The notes beneath the pieces were generated by a model. It was not told the DNA's origin. It worked only from the letters and a program-made list of their open reading frames with translations, and made no database searches. A stretch of DNA of 14,631 bases from Vulcanimicrobiota bacterium (GTDB taxonomy: Bacteria; Vulcanimicrobiota; Vulcanimicrobiia; Eremiobacterales; Eremiobacteraceae): NCBI GenBank assembly GCA_019232725.1, contig JAFANK010000270.1:1-14631 (forward strand), given 5' to 3'. How positions within the stretch are numbered: the first letter of the stretch is position 1; every line of letters starts with the position of its first letter. Both the position numbers and the translations under genes were made by a program. Shown one piece after another: positions 13,614 through 14,631 of this stretch.

Positions 13614-14631
13614 GACGTCCTCGTGGCAGAAAACGGAAAGGCATCCACCATTGCGCCTGCCGGGACCCCTCCTGACCCTTCAGGAACGATGATGACGGCA
13701 TCCGCGTGGGCCAAGATGTGCAGTTGCGACGACGATCCTAGCAGCGGCCGCGCGGTGAGGCCGCCGACAACCGAAAGCAGCTGCACCGGGATGCGGTGCT
13801 CCAGTTGTGGATCAGTCGCCAGCGCACGCTCCAGTCGAGCGCGAAATGCTCGCGGTCTATCGTCAATGCCGAACATTCGCAACAGAATCGGGCGTGCAAG
13901 CGCTTCGAGCATGACGAGCGCCGATACCGGGTTGCCAGGAAGTCCGATCACTGGCTGCTCGCCGATCATCGCCAGCATCACCGGCCGGCCGGGTTTGGCG
14001 CGCACGCCGTGCACGACGACGCCGGGTTCACCGGCTGCAGCGACAACAGCAGGCACATGGTCGCGTTGGCCGACGCTCGACCCACCCGAGATGATCACAC
14101 CATCACAATCGTCGAGCGCATCGTGAAGCACGTTCTCCAACCGGTCGCGCTCGTCCGAAATGATCCCATAGGATCGTGGTGCAAACCCGAGCGCCTTCAA
14201 TGCGGCGGTGATGGCCACGCCGTTGCTCTCATGGATCTGGCCAGGCGCTAGCGGCTTGTGTGCAGGCACGAGTTCGTCCCCGGTGACGAGCACGCCGATG
14301 ACTGGCAAGCGATAGACGTCGACCTCGGCGACGCCCGCGGCGCAGAGCAGCCCGACACCGGCGGGGCTCAGTCGCCGCCCCGCAGTGAAGAGCACGTCAT
14401 GCGCCCGAACGTCACTCGCCTTGAGCGTGATACGACCCTCACAGTCGCTCGCATCGAAGATCGTGACGATGCCATCGCGCGCAGCTGTATCTTCGACCTT
14501 GATCACTCCCGTGGCGCCTTCGGGAATCGCTCCACCAGTCGGCACGGCGACGGCTTCACCGCGCTGCACGGGTGCATGCGCTGCGTCGCCCATGAGGACG
14601 GTCCCGGCGAGCATGAGGCGTACCGGTGAAT
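13610..14631 (-). CDS. moeA: Molybdopterin molybdenumtransferase MoeA, 5'-truncated by window edge
   Basis: MoeA inserts molybdate into adenylylated molybdopterin to make the molybdenum cofactor. The frame stays open to the right edge (codons for S-P-V-R-L precede the ATG at 14614, matching the normal family sequence), so the start is outside, with roughly 65-80 residues missing. Visible parts: GEAVAVPTGGAIPEGATGVIKVEDT (domain with the PTGG/PEG motif), the MogA-like domain III with VLVTGDELV, HESNGVAI, ISGGSSVGQRDHVPAVV (the conserved Asp is in RDH), VRAKPGRPVMLA and LPGNPVSALVMLEALARP, and domain IV ending RPLLGSSSQLHILAHADAVIIVPEG. All key motifs of the visible part look intact. It is the first gene seen in the leftward cluster, and the stop is ATGA-coupled to the BON lipoprotein gene. 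No other molybdenum cofactor gene lies in the window. Confidence 0.95.
   Translation of the reverse strand, partial: SPVRLMLAGTVLMGDAAHAPVQRGEAVAVPTGGAIPEGATGVIKVEDTAARDGIVTIFDASDCEGRITLKASDVRAHDVLFTAGRRLSPAGVGLLCAAGVAEVDVYRLPVIGVLVTGDELVPAHKPLAPGQIHESNGVAITAALKALGFAPRSYGIISDERDRLENVLHDALDDCDGVIISGGSSVGQRDHVPAVVAAAGEPGVVVHGVRAKPGRPVMLAMIGEQPVIGLPGNPVSALVMLEALARPILLRMFGIDDRPRAFRARLERALATDPQLEHRIPVQLLSVVGGLTARPLLGSSSQLHILAHADAVIIVPEGSGGVPAGAMVDAFPFSATRTS

Noticed and set aside
1..14631. Search for tRNA, rRNA, CRISPR repeats, insertion sequences, phage or toxin-antitoxin genes.
   Set aside because: Nearly all bases are covered by recognised genes, gaps are under 70 bases, and no repeat arrays, transposase motifs or tRNA-like folds were noticed by eye.

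Overview
The window is GC-rich bacterial chromosome (roughly 60-65% G+C by eye) with almost no non-coding DNA. The mix of essential genes (tilS, hpt, ftsH, smpB, moeA) with secreted M16-like proteins, a BON lipoprotein and GTG/TTG starts suggests an environmental, probably poorly cultured bacterium. I thought of a lineage such as Candidatus Eremiobacterota, but this is a weak inference, not a reading of the sequence.

Layout. On the left (1-1985) two family-4 glycosyltransferase genes lie head to tail on the + strand with an ATGA overlap. They are clear tandem paralogues, and the first is cut by the window edge. From 1986 to the right edge every gene is on the - strand, so the order of transcription runs from right to left: moeA (5' end outside the window) > BON lipoprotein > metallophosphoesterase > hotdog thioesterase > smpB > tilS > hpt > [structured 67-base leader] > ftsH > M16-like protein A > M16-like protein B > glycosyltransferase > deoxyhypusine-synthase-like protein > rhomboid protease. 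The two blocks converge with no base between their stop codons.

How the genes fit together. Gene spacing (ATGA or GTGA overlaps, or gaps under 20 bases nearly everywhere) implies one long co-transcribed, translationally coupled unit. The only real intergenic space is the ftsH leader, which folds into an extended hairpin just upstream of a strong Shine-Dalgarno sequence and a TTG start. The right part covers cofactor synthesis (MoeA), tRNA and translation quality control (TilS, SmpB) and purine salvage (Hpt). The left part is about the envelope: membrane protein turnover (FtsH), two exported M16-fold proteins that both lack the zinc site, a glycosyltransferase, and an intramembrane protease.

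No phage, transposon, CRISPR array, toxin-antitoxin pair, rRNA or tRNA was seen. The most interesting items are the doubly non-catalytic M16 pair, the uncharacterised deoxyhypusine-synthase-like protein in a coupled cassette with a glycosyltransferase and a rhomboid, and the ftsH leader fold. I did not find convincing evidence of a wholly new system.
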